A DNA stretch of 23,619 nt from QGNO01 sp964493125. Its GTDB lineage: Bacteria; Chloroflexota; Dehalococcoidia; Lucifugimonadales; QGNO01. The DNA lies in contig CAZBMS010000024.1 of assembly GCA_964493125.1 (NCBI GenBank), forward strand, positions 1-23,619, in the 5' to 3' direction. Every line of letters begins with the position of its first letter. Within the stretch, counting starts at the first letter, position 1. Position numbers and translations under genes: made by a program. Below the pieces are notes generated by a model. It searched no databases. It was not told where the DNA came from and worked only from the letters and a program-made list of their open reading frames with translations. Shown here one piece after another: positions 1 through 6,778 of this stretch.

Positions 1-259
1 TGTCTCTACAGAGACGAGCCGTTCGCCCGCGTTACCACTCTATTTCCCTGAACAAACCAGGGCACTCTAGTAGGTGTATTACACCTTTGCCTATGTTAAC
101 GGTTGGCACTTCCGTCCCATTTTACTCTCCTAACTGTTTCTTAGGATTTCTTCGGGAGGCTCGGGAGTGATATTCAGAAGGGCGCCCGCTGCCTGATTCC
201 ACCTTTTCAGGCTCTCTATTAGTGGCCTTCCCGACCTACTCTTCTCCGTCTTAGCCGCT
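1..259 (-). ncRNA. T-box riboswitch (isoleucine specifier), downstream gene outside window
   Basis: On the minus strand this is a tRNA-sensing T-box leader. Lower Stem I pairs GGCT (253-256) with AGCC (158-161) and GGAG (244-247) with CTCC (164-167). The conserved AGTA lies at 237-240, the AGAGAG box at 212-217 and the distal GGTGGAA-type loop near 196-203. The specifier loop reads GAATATCA; codon AUC (169-171) followed by A points to isoleucine. The T-box core AGAGTGGTAACGCGGG is at 26-41. Its UGGU bulge would pair with a tRNA acceptor ending ACCA, which suits tRNA-Ile. The canonical AGGG/CCCU antiterminator pairing is changed on both sides to AGAG (38-41)/CUCU (10-13), a compensatory change. 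Further hairpins (AGGTGT/ACACCT; CCCTG/CAGGG) lie between Stem I and the core. The controlled gene, probably ileS, would lie left of position 1. Tyr (UAU) is a weaker alternative reading of the specifier. Confidence 0.88.
2..15 (-). terminator. T-box terminator hairpin (partial view)
   Basis: The minus strand shows GTCTC-TGTA-GAGAC, a 5-bp hairpin directly after the T-box core. Its 5' arm overlaps the CUCU that would pair with AGAG in the antiterminator, the usual mutually exclusive arrangement. The U-run that would complete a Rho-independent terminator lies beyond the window, so a translational rather than transcriptional read-out cannot be excluded. Confidence 0.55.
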
Positions 260-265
260 CTTTCG

Positions 266-294
266 AGCGTAGCATAGGTATGCCTAGTGGTCAA
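266..294 (-). promoter_or_regulatory. Candidate promoter of the T-box transcript
   Basis: On the minus strand TTGACC (289-294), a 17-nt spacer and TACGCT (266-271) form a sigma70-like promoter. Counting 6-8 nt downstream puts the transcription start near 258-260, just before the first paired bases of T-box Stem I at 256. The positional agreement is the main support. A cgctc/gagcg hairpin at 256-269 overlaps the -10 and is therefore probably mostly outside the RNA. Confidence 0.5.
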
Positions 295-350
295 GGTAGT
301 TGAACCAATACGTTTGTGAAGAGTTGCGTGACAACTTTGTAGAGTTTCAT

Positions 351-378
351 TTGCTCATATAAAATGATGCCTCATAAT
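351..378 (+). promoter_or_regulatory. Weak candidate promoter for the threonine dehydratase gene
   Basis: TTGCTC (351-356), a 16-nt spacer and CATAAT (373-378) resemble a sigma70 promoter facing the dehydratase gene, giving a leader of about 60 nt. The match is modest and several AT-rich alternatives lie nearby. Confidence 0.3.
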
Positions 379-443
379 AGGATCGAGAAATTTTTGTTTA
401 AACTGAAAACGACCATTATTAAAATCTATGGAGAGATTAAGCT

Positions 444-1406
444 ATGAAAGTTCCCACTATGACCGACCTTCTTAAAGCCCAGGAGTTGGTATCAAAGTAT
501 CTCCCTCGTACACCTTTGCACTTCTACAAGAGACTGAGCACTTTGTTAGGATGCCACGTTTATCTGAAGCATGAAAACCACCATGCTTTAGGAGCTTTCA
601 AAGTAAGGGGCGGTATAAACATTATGTCTAATCTAACTGAAGCTGAGAGAAGTCGAGGTGTAGTGACCGCTTCTACTGGAAACCATGCCCAATCTATTGC
701 TTATGCTGGTGCCCTGTTTGGTGTTGAAACGGTTGTTGTAATGCCTGAGGATAGCAATCCTACGAAAGTAAAATCGGTGGAGGCGCTAGGTGGAAAATTA
801 GTTTTTTACGGGGACGTATTTGACGAAGCTAAGCTACACGCTGAAAACCTAGAGAAAGAATACGGATATCGGTACATACATTCCGCTAATGAATCAAATC
901 TTATATCAGGTGTAGGCACGTATGCTATTGAAATATTAGAGGATCTGCCCGAGGTGGATTACATCTTTGTTCCTTTGGGAGGAGGGAGTGGTGCTGCAGG
1001 AACCTGTATTGCGGCGAAAGGTCTAAAGCCTGATGTAAGGGTGGTTGCGGTCCAATCAGAAAAAGCACCAGCAGCTTACCTATCTTGGAAGGGGAAAAGT
1101 GTAGTCACCTCGGGGAATGCTACCTTTGCTGAAGGGTTGGCAACTGGTTCCGGTTTCGAATTGACACAGCAAATCTTGTGGGAACTTTTGGACGATTTCG
1201 TATTAGTTAGTGATGAAGATATAAAAGAAGCCATAGTTACACTTATTGACTGTGCTCATACGATTGCTGAGGGTGCTGGTGCGGCAGCTCTTGCTGGTGC
1301 TGTTAGGATCAAGGATCAAATACGTGACAAGAATGTCGTAATTGTCATAAGCGGCGGCAATTTATCGTTGCCTCAGCTTAAAGATATATCCGAAACAATC
1401 ATATAG
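444..1406 (+). CDS. Threonine/serine dehydratase (PLP fold-type II), catabolic type
   Basis: A PLP-dependent enzyme of the threonine dehydratase/serine racemase family, which removes water and ammonia from L-threonine (to 2-oxobutanoate) or L-serine (to pyruvate). The 320-residue protein has the PLP-lysine motif GAFKVRGG with K53, the substrate loop STGNHAQ (77-83), the phosphate-binding GGGSG (179-183) and a C-terminal SGGN. Its length equals the catalytic domain alone. The regulatory ACT-like domain of biosynthetic IlvA is absent, so a catabolic dehydratase, serine racemase or related hydroxy-amino-acid lyase is likelier than the isoleucine-pathway enzyme. The start is supported by GGAGAG at 430-435, 8 nt upstream. 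It is divergent from the isoleucine T-box, and that proximity need not be functional. Substrate is not decided by the sequence. Confidence 0.88.
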   Translation: MKVPTMTDLLKAQELVSKYLPRTPLHFYKRLSTLLGCHVYLKHENHHALGAFKVRGGINIMSNLTEAERSRGVVTASTGNHAQSIAYAGALFGVETVVVMPEDSNPTKVKSVEALGGKLVFYGDVFDEAKLHAENLEKEYGYRYIHSANESNLISGVGTYAIEILEDLPEVDYIFVPLGGGSGAAGTCIAAKGLKPDVRVVAVQSEKAPAAYLSWKGKSVVTSGNATFAEGLATGSGFELTQQILWELLDDFVLVSDEDIKEAIVTLIDCAHTIAEGAGAAALAGAVRIKDQIRDKNVVIVISGGNLSLPQLKDISETII

Positions 1407-1431
1407 GATTAGAAATATAAGACCCCTTGCG

Positions 1432-1875
1432 CTAAAGACTGGATATGATGTTTTCTATGTCTTGCCTATGGTCTCTGTAATGCTGTGGGACAAGACAAGC
1501 TATCCAATTCCAAGTGTAGGAGTCAGTGTTAAACACATGTTCAGGCAAAGTTTCTAAATATGAGATAAGTGATAAATGTGTCTCCTGAAAATGGGTCCAT
1601 GCCTCCCGCGCGTCCATGTTCCTCCTCGCTTCCAGAAGTCTATCATTTATGTTTGCCGCACCAACCTGTTCTCTTCTGATCCCGGACGCGATATATGCCC
1701 GTAATATTTTTATTACTTCTTCGTCCCACCCGGCGACGTGTTTAAGCGTGTCAGTAGTGCTCCAGAGATTTTCTATTGTAGGAATATCGAAGGTGTAATT
1801 AGGTATAGTTTTGACGGTTTCCCTTAGTTGAGCCCACTCCTGTTTTATTGACTTTAGGACATCTAATTTCCCCAT
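1432..1875 (-). CDS. DinB-fold (four-helix bundle) protein
   Basis: A 147-residue, mostly helical protein with the spacing of DinB/YfiT-like metal-binding bundles: H46 in LKHVAGWDEE and the C-terminal pair H132 and H136 in QHYRDHRQDI. These three histidines form the usual divalent-metal triad. Family members are thiol-dependent transferases or have no known activity, and nothing here fixes the reaction. It converges with the dehydratase gene (25 nt between stops) and is divergent from the methyltransferase gene. No strong Shine-Dalgarno is seen before the ATG at 1875; AAAGG lies too far upstream, near 1889-1893. The fold assignment is fairly secure, the function is not. Confidence 0.7.
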   Translation of the reverse strand: MGKLDVLKSIKQEWAQLRETVKTIPNYTFDIPTIENLWSTTDTLKHVAGWDEEVIKILRAYIASGIRREQVGAANINDRLLEARRNMDAREAWTHFQETHLSLISYLETLPEHVFNTDSYTWNWIACLVPQHYRDHRQDIENIISSL

Positions 1876-1976
1876 GATATCGTTATGTGAACCTTTCTCT
1901 TATTTATATGCGACTACCCTAACAAAATAATCATATTCGAGTATACTTGCTTGACCTTAATTTGAGACAAATAATA

Positions 1977-2768
1977 GTGGTTAAAGATAGGAAAACTTCA
2001 CATCAGGCTGGAGAACAATTTGGAAGGCAAGCGGCACACTATGCTGTCAGCACGGGGGTTCATGCTCATAGTGAAGGACTGGATGTCTTACAGACCTTTG
2101 CGTCGTCACGTGCTTATAAAGTTGGGGTTGATATAGCGACCGGGGCTGGGTTTACTGCTTTTGCGATGACTCAGTATACGGATCATATTATTGCCACTGA
2201 TATCGCTCCTGAGATGTTAGCTCAGGCTGAGAAGTTGAGTAGAGATCGTAAGTTAAATAATATCGAATTTGCTTTTGTAGAGGCAGAGCAAATGCCCTTT
2301 AGCGACAAATCACTTGACATGGTTAGTTGCAGACAAGCGGCCCACCATTTTTACGATTTGCCAAAGGCATTGATGGAAGTAAGCCGTGTGCTAAAAGCTG
2401 GTGGAGATTTTCTTTTGAGCGATAGTTGTGCGCCTGAACCGACCAAAATTGGTGACTGGATGAATGATATGCAGCTGAGACGAGATTTCACTCATGTGAA
2501 AGATAGGAAAGTTACTGAATGGTACTCGTTGCTAAGGGATGTTAACTTGAATGTGGTTGATTGCAAAATGACCAGAGTAAATCTTCAGTTTAATGATTGG
2601 ATTAGTAGATCTGCGACTTCAGTAGACGAGATTGAGCCTTTAAGACAAGATTTTATGAAGGCTGATGAGCCTATACGCGAAGCTTTTGACATAATTGCAA
2701 AAGACGGCGACATTTTCTTTAATTGGCCTGTTATAGTTCTTAGAGCTACGAAGCAACAGTTCAATTAG
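1977..2768 (+). CDS. SAM-dependent class I methyltransferase (UbiE/type 11-like)
   Basis: A small-molecule-type methyltransferase. SAM-binding motif I reads VGVDIATGAG, about 20 residues later comes the acidic strand end ATDIAPEM, then the EAEQMPF segment and the post-motif region MVSCRQAAHHF. This is the order seen in UbiE/COQ5-like and methyltransferase type 11 proteins, and the length is typical (about 263-273 residues). The acceptor cannot be told. The start is uncertain. The frame is open from TTG at 1947, but that codon overlaps a TATACT hexamer (1942-1947) that could be a -10 box and has no Shine-Dalgarno. GTG at 1977 has a weak GAGA 8 nt upstream and gives an N-terminus (VVKDRKTSHQ...) closer to family members, so I use it. 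It converges with the URO-D-like gene, 8 nt between stops. Confidence 0.8.
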   Translation: MVKDRKTSHQAGEQFGRQAAHYAVSTGVHAHSEGLDVLQTFASSRAYKVGVDIATGAGFTAFAMTQYTDHIIATDIAPEMLAQAEKLSRDRKLNNIEFAFVEAEQMPFSDKSLDMVSCRQAAHHFYDLPKALMEVSRVLKAGGDFLLSDSCAPEPTKIGDWMNDMQLRRDFTHVKDRKVTEWYSLLRDVNLNVVDCKMTRVNLQFNDWISRSATSVDEIEPLRQDFMKADEPIREAFDIIAKDGDIFFNWPVIVLRATKQQFN

Positions 2769-2776
2769 GAAGCTCT

Positions 2777-3769
2777 TTACACACCAAGGGTTTCTGTAAG
2801 TGAGCTAATGTTAGCTTCCGGACATCTTGGAGATATTGAACAGCTCGGCGCTATGATAATTGGATTTATCCCTGAATCCCTGATGACATTTTTGGTCTCT
2901 CTTTCGATTCCTGATGCGTCAAGGTTCAATAAATTTTCTCTACTAATGCCCCCCATAGGAATTTTTTTGCCCAAGAAACCTCTTGCTTCCTCAAGGCTTG
3001 AGTTGCCAGTTCCGTGACTATCCCAATTTATGGCGTGCACTGGGTAGTCTGTTAATTGACTTAGCATATTATTGTTTCTGCACACGTGAAGTACGTTAAA
3101 CCAAGCATCGCTTGCAGCTTCAAGTATCTTAAGGTCGTAAGGTCGACCGAAATTATTGTACAAATCATTAGTTAATCGATCAGTTGTACCCCATGCTGTA
3201 GTAGGAAAGAAAATACCGGCCGCTCCAACATTGAGTATTTCACTTACGTAGTTGCAAAATGTTTCCGTGATCACGCTTAATGCCGAGTGAACTCTGTCCT
3301 CAGCCAGTTGTAAATGGGACAAAAATGTTTCCTCTGAACCAACCAATTGCCCTGCTATCGAAATAGGATTAAACACTGTCATAATGAAAGGTACTTCATT
3401 TTTTAGCCCTTTACTGATTCTGTTCAAGGCATCGATGTGCTTTCCGAGATTTCCTTTAGTTGGACTAAGTGTTTCAAGATAATCCCATTGTTCTACGGAT
3501 TTTATTGGAGCTTTCGCAGGAGTAGGACCTTCATTGGGGTCACTAGGATATTCAAAAGTAACTCCCCAGTCTTCGACATGGTATTGGGCACGAGGGTTTA
3601 CTTTCATGAAATCCCAGCCATAGTGAGCTTGAAAACCCAGCATGCTATCTACCAAACCTTGAGTGGTAACTTCTTCTTGATAAAAATGGCGCCATAAGCT
3701 TACAGGTGGCCTATCAACTGGCTCACCGTTTAGTGTTGCCTTTACCCTTTCTACTTTTGTGTACTTCAT
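2777..3769 (-). CDS. Uroporphyrinogen decarboxylase-superfamily protein with HxC...C zinc motif (methyltransferase-like)
   Basis: A 330-residue TIM-barrel protein of the URO-D superfamily, beginning MKYTKVERVKATLNGEPVDR and ending with the family-like APSCSI...CPEANISSL segment. The N-terminal arginine-rich RQAGR motif of true HemE is missing (here VSLWRHF), so haem synthesis is unlikely. H228-x-C230 (LHVCRN) and C310 (APSCSI) form the HxC(n)C arrangement that binds zinc and activates thiols in corrinoid-dependent methyltransferases such as MtaA/MtbA. A methyl-transfer or demethylation role is therefore inferred, but no corrinoid protein is encoded nearby. The frame is open to ATG 3853, but ATG 3769 has GAGAGG at the right distance and matches the family N-terminus, so I start there. 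Confidence 0.78.
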   Translation of the reverse strand: MKYTKVERVKATLNGEPVDRPPVSLWRHFYQEEVTTQGLVDSMLGFQAHYGWDFMKVNPRAQYHVEDWGVTFEYPSDPNEGPTPAKAPIKSVEQWDYLETLSPTKGNLGKHIDALNRISKGLKNEVPFIMTVFNPISIAGQLVGSEETFLSHLQLAEDRVHSALSVITETFCNYVSEILNVGAAGIFFPTTAWGTTDRLTNDLYNNFGRPYDLKILEAASDAWFNVLHVCRNNNMLSQLTDYPVHAINWDSHGTGNSSLEEARGFLGKKIPMGGISRENLLNLDASGIERETKNVIRDSGINPIIIAPSCSISPRCPEANISSLTETLGV

Positions 3770-3938
3770 TTGATCCTCTCGCTGTTTTAATCTGTTTTTC
3801 CTGTGCCAACTGTTCAGCTCTTCGAAAAGAAATGCTTTGAAGTAGCCGTGCAAACATGCCAGTTACACGCATTTTTCTTTTGTTGCGCCGTTTTTCCTCA
3901 CGCTTTTCCGATTTTGTACTAGGATGTTCTGTGTCCAT
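3723..3938 (-). CDS. Possible small, highly basic protein upstream of the URO-D-like gene
   Basis: A 71-residue reading frame beginning MDTEHPSTKSEKREEK, with about 22 Lys/Arg, a charged disordered-looking N-terminus and a short amphipathic stretch (MRVTGMFARLLQSISFRRAE) around residues 23-42. There is no Shine-Dalgarno. However, TTGCAC (3969-3974), an 18-nt spacer and TACTAT (3945-3950) would place transcription start almost exactly on the ATG, so a leaderless mRNA is possible. It overlaps the first 47 nt of the URO-D-like gene in another frame. The composition looks protein-like rather than random, but it may be no more than the 5' leader of the next gene. No function is assigned. Confidence 0.35.
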   Translation of the reverse strand: MDTEHPSTKSEKREEKRRNKRKMRVTGMFARLLQSISFRRAEQLAQEKQIKTARGSNEVHKSRKGKGNTKR

Positions 3939-3944
3939 TGCGGG

Positions 3945-3974
3945 ATAGTAAGCTAGTATGCTACACAAGTGCAA
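3945..3974 (-). promoter_or_regulatory. Candidate promoter for the small ORF / URO-D-like gene
   Basis: On the minus strand TTGCAC (3969-3974), 18 nt, TACTAT (3945-3950). The predicted start falls at about 3938, the first base of the small ORF, or gives a leader of about 170 nt if only the URO-D-like gene is translated. Confidence 0.4.
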
Positions 3975-4001
3975 ATTTATAAAACAGAGTAATATATGTT
4001 C

Positions 4002-4012
4002 AGGTGTGACCT
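4002..4012 (+). promoter_or_regulatory. GGTnnnACC dyad upstream of glcD (possible GntR-family operator)
   Basis: The 11-bp dyad AGGT-GTG-ACCT lies 18 nt before the glcD start and about 7 nt after a possible -10 box TAATAT (3990-3995), so it would sit on the transcription start. Regulators of the FadR branch of GntR (for example GlcC, LldR, PdhR) recognise sites of the GGTnnnACC type. The link is inference; no regulator gene is in the window and the -35 is poor. Confidence 0.3.
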
Positions 4013-4030
4013 ATTCTCGAGAGTGACTAT

Positions 4031-5473
4031 TTGGAAACGCATAAGTTAATTAAAGAACTTGAAGGCATTGTCGGTAGATCATCGGTGATCCATCATCCAG
4101 ATGACCTTCTAGTATTTGCATATGACGGACTTGTTGATACGGGGACTCCTCAGGCAGTAGTTTTTCCTACTGCTACAGAGCAAGTTTCCCAAGTGCTAGC
4201 CTTAGCTAATACCAGAAATATTCCAGTGATTCCAAGAGGTGCTGGAACGGGTCTTTCTGGTGGAGCTATTGCTCACTCTGGCGGTATAGAGTTGTCGTTA
4301 ACAAGAATGTCATCGATTCTTGAAATAGACCCAGCAAACAGGACCGCTTTGGTAGAACCAGGAGTGGTTAACTTGGATCTGTCTACGGCTGCCTCGATCC
4401 ATGGGTTGTACTTTGCTCCTGACCCCTCAAGTCAACGCGCTTGTACAATCGGAGGGAATGTGGCCGAAAATTCTGGTGGTCCGCATTGCCTAAAGTACGG
4501 AGTTACTACAAACCACGTGCTTGCCCTAGAGGTTGTCTTGGAAGATGGATCAATTTTGTGGGTCGGTGATGCATATAGAGGTAGACCTGGATACGATTTA
4601 GTAGGCGCACTTGTTGGATCTGAGGGCATGTTGGGAGTCTTTACTAAGGCTATCGTTTCATTATTGCCTTCACCAGAATCAGTAAGGACTTTGCTGGCCG
4701 TATTTTCAGATATAGATTTAGCGAGTAATGCTGTATCTAAGGTGATAGCGAGCGGCTTAATCCCAACGGCTATGGAAATGATGGATTCATTAACTATAAG
4801 GGCTGTGGAAAAAGCAATGAACTTTGGCTATCCGAATAATGCTGGAGCGATATTATTGATTGAAATTGATGGGCTTGAAGTTGAAGTTGTTAATGCAATG
4901 GAGCAGGTTATTGAGATGTGTTATGAGTCTGGTGCCACAGATGTGAAGCATGCTTCTGAAGCAAAGGATCGCGAAAGGCTTTGGGCCGGTCGGAAAGGAG
5001 CTTTGGGTGCACTAGGTGCATTGGCTCCGAATTATTACCTTGTTGATGGTGTGGTTCCAAGATCCAAGCTAACTGAAGTCCTGCAAAAGGTAGGTGAAAT
5101 TGGTGAAAAATATGGATTGCCTATAGCTAATGTTCTTCATGCCGGAGATGGAAACTTGCACCCATTAATTATTTTCGATGAGCGACAAGAAGGTAAAAAA
5201 GAACAAGCAATGGAAGCGGGGGGTAAGATAGTGGAGGTTTGCGTAAATGCGGGAGGTACACTTACTGGGGAACATGGAGTTGGGCTGGAGAAGAAGGATT
5301 TTATGCCCCTAGTATTTAACGATGAAGATTTAGCTTCGATGATGAAATTGAAAGATACGTTTGCGCCGGGAGGTTTATTGAATCCTGGGAAAATGTTCCC
5401 AGATGGATCGTCCTGTGCTGATTTTGCGCAGATAAACTTAATGGGGTCAGCTAGTCTTGGATTCTGGATCTAA
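4031..5473 (+). CDS. glcD: Glycolate oxidase subunit GlcD (FAD-linked)
   Basis: The catalytic flavin subunit of glycolate oxidase, which oxidises glycolate (possibly also D-lactate) to glyoxylate and passes electrons to GlcF and the quinone pool. In the 480 residues are the FAD-binding PCMH motifs RGAGTGLSGG (69-78), GGNVAENSGG (141-150) and VGSEGMLGV (195-203). C-terminal FAD-oxidase motifs are WAGRK (318-322), HAGDGNLHP (370-378), GEHGVG (413-418) and NPGK (451-454), all in GlcD order. About 25 residues follow the usual end, without recognisable motif. The start is TTG at 4031, with a weak GAG-rich Shine-Dalgarno near 4019-4024; it aligns with family N-termini. It is first gene of glcDEF, with stop and the next ATG overlapping by one base (TAATG). 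The three-subunit context argues against a stand-alone D-lactate dehydrogenase. Confidence 0.93.
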   Translation: METHKLIKELEGIVGRSSVIHHPDDLLVFAYDGLVDTGTPQAVVFPTATEQVSQVLALANTRNIPVIPRGAGTGLSGGAIAHSGGIELSLTRMSSILEIDPANRTALVEPGVVNLDLSTAASIHGLYFAPDPSSQRACTIGGNVAENSGGPHCLKYGVTTNHVLALEVVLEDGSILWVGDAYRGRPGYDLVGALVGSEGMLGVFTKAIVSLLPSPESVRTLLAVFSDIDLASNAVSKVIASGLIPTAMEMMDSLTIRAVEKAMNFGYPNNAGAILLIEIDGLEVEVVNAMEQVIEMCYESGATDVKHASEAKDRERLWAGRKGALGALGALAPNYYLVDGVVPRSKLTEVLQKVGEIGEKYGLPIANVLHAGDGNLHPLIIFDERQEGKKEQAMEAGGKIVEVCVNAGGTLTGEHGVGLEKKDFMPLVFNDEDLASMMKLKDTFAPGGLLNPGKMFPDGSSCADFAQINLMGSASLGFWI

Positions 5474-6777
5474 TGTATTCCCGAAATGAAATTCAGAACG
5501 GACTATCTAAATTAATGAAGAATAGTAGGGTTGTACCTAATTCTGAGTTGCATACTTTTCAAGTCGATGGATGTGTTCCGAACGCAGTAGTAATGCCGGT
5601 ATCTGAAAATGAGCTATCTGACATTTTAGCCGAAGCGTATCGAAAAGTTTGGGCTGTCGTTCCGTGGGGTTCTGGGTCTTCTATGAAACTTGGAAATCTT
5701 TCGCCTCAAGTTGATTTAGTTGTGGGTACTACTGGAATAGAGAATCCAATCGATTATTCTCCAAGTGATTTGACAGTAACTGTCGGGGCAGGGACGAAGT
5801 TTAGTGAATTACAGTCAAAACTAGCTAAGGGTGGGCATTGGCTTCCTATTGACCCTCCGCTTGGATCTGTGAGGACCCTGGGGGGTATATTGGCAACAAA
5901 TCTTGTTGGTCCGTTAAGTTTTGGATATGGCACCGTACGTGATTATTTGCTGGGTTTGCGAGTTGCAGAATCTGACGGCACTGTTACAAAAAGTGGAGGG
6001 AGAGTTGTTAAGAACGTCACTGGTTTTGATTTGACAAAGTTACACATAGGAGCGCTGGGTACTTTGGGTGTCATTTTAGAAGCAAATCTTAAAGTGATCC
6101 CTTTGCCTAAATGTGATAAGACGTTATCCGTTAATTTTGACGGCTGGGAAGCGGGCATTGAGGCTTTTGCCCTTCAATCTCTGTCAACTTATAGTGGCCA
6201 GGCGGCTGAGTTGATTATTGCTCCTGATGGTGGGACTAAAGGTTATATTAGGTTTTTGGGCTCAGATTCATCCGTGGAAGTACGTGTAGACCATGCGTTT
6301 AAATTACTGACTCCTCTAGCTAATAATTCACCAAATATTGTTGCTGAAGAACAGGCTGCGAATATTTGGTATGAGATCGAGAATTTTGGTTGGAGTAACT
6401 ATTCAGAAAATGGGGACGATGTGATTATGAAGTTTGGTTGTTCCCCTTCGAATATAGATTTAGTTATAAAAGGTATATTCGATTATTGCATCGAAAATCG
6501 GCACTCTGTTGAAATGATAGTGGGTCCTGCAAGAGGTGTCATTAAATGTAAACTGATTGGTGTCGCTTCTGTGCTGGCCGAGGCAGTTACCAAGTTTCGA
6601 AAAATAACTTCAGAGTTTGGGGGATATGCCGTAGTAGAATTGGCACCAACAAACTCGAAAAAAAATATAGACGTATGGGGAGACCCCGGAATCGGCCTAC
6701 CGTTGATGCGACGCCTGAAAGAAAAATTAGACCCGAACGGCATTCTTAATGTTGGTCGTTATGTGGAAGGACTTTAG
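5473..6777 (+). CDS. glcE: Glycolate oxidase subunit GlcE (FAD-binding)
   Basis: The second flavin-binding subunit of glycolate oxidase, required for activity alongside GlcD. The 434-residue protein has a PCMH-type FAD domain: WGSGSSMKLG (65-74), then VKNVTGFDLTKL (179-190) preceded by SGGR, and GALGTLGV (193-200). The SGGRVVKNVTGFDL segment is characteristic of GlcE. It is longer than many GlcE proteins (about 350-400 residues) because of a fuller C-terminal half ending LKEKLDPNGILNVGRY, the usual LDP-G-lN-GR tail. ATG at 5473 shares its A with the glcD stop, so translation is probably coupled. One base separates its stop from the glcF start. Confidence 0.92.
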   Translation: MYSRNEIQNGLSKLMKNSRVVPNSELHTFQVDGCVPNAVVMPVSENELSDILAEAYRKVWAVVPWGSGSSMKLGNLSPQVDLVVGTTGIENPIDYSPSDLTVTVGAGTKFSELQSKLAKGGHWLPIDPPLGSVRTLGGILATNLVGPLSFGYGTVRDYLLGLRVAESDGTVTKSGGRVVKNVTGFDLTKLHIGALGTLGVILEANLKVIPLPKCDKTLSVNFDGWEAGIEAFALQSLSTYSGQAAELIIAPDGGTKGYIRFLGSDSSVEVRVDHAFKLLTPLANNSPNIVAEEQAANIWYEIENFGWSNYSENGDDVIMKFGCSPSNIDLVIKGIFDYCIENRHSVEMIVGPARGVIKCKLIGVASVLAEAVTKFRKITSEFGGYAVVELAPTNSKKNIDVWGDPGIGLPLMRRLKEKLDPNGILNVGRYVEGL

Positions 6778-6778
6778 T

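Noticed and set aside
169..172. Reading the T-box specifier as UAU (Tyr) instead of AUC (Ile).
   Set aside because: T-box specifiers are normally followed by a purine, usually A. AUC is followed by A, UAU by C. Both tRNAs share discriminator A, so the UGGU bulge does not discriminate.
256..269. cgctc/gagcg hairpin with a GAAA loop (minus strand) as part of the T-box RNA.
   Set aside because: It overlaps the predicted -10 box and is probably mostly upstream of the transcription start.
444..1406. Biosynthetic threonine deaminase IlvA linked to the isoleucine T-box.
   Set aside because: The C-terminal regulatory ACT-like domain is absent and the gene is on the opposite strand, so it is not controlled by the T-box.
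2777..3769. HemE (true uroporphyrinogen decarboxylase).
   Set aside because: The conserved N-terminal arginine motif is missing, and an HxC...C zinc motif of methyltransferases is present instead.
4031..5473. Stand-alone D-lactate dehydrogenase instead of GlcD.
   Set aside because: GlcE and GlcF follow with overlapping or near-overlapping starts, the standard glycolate oxidase layout.
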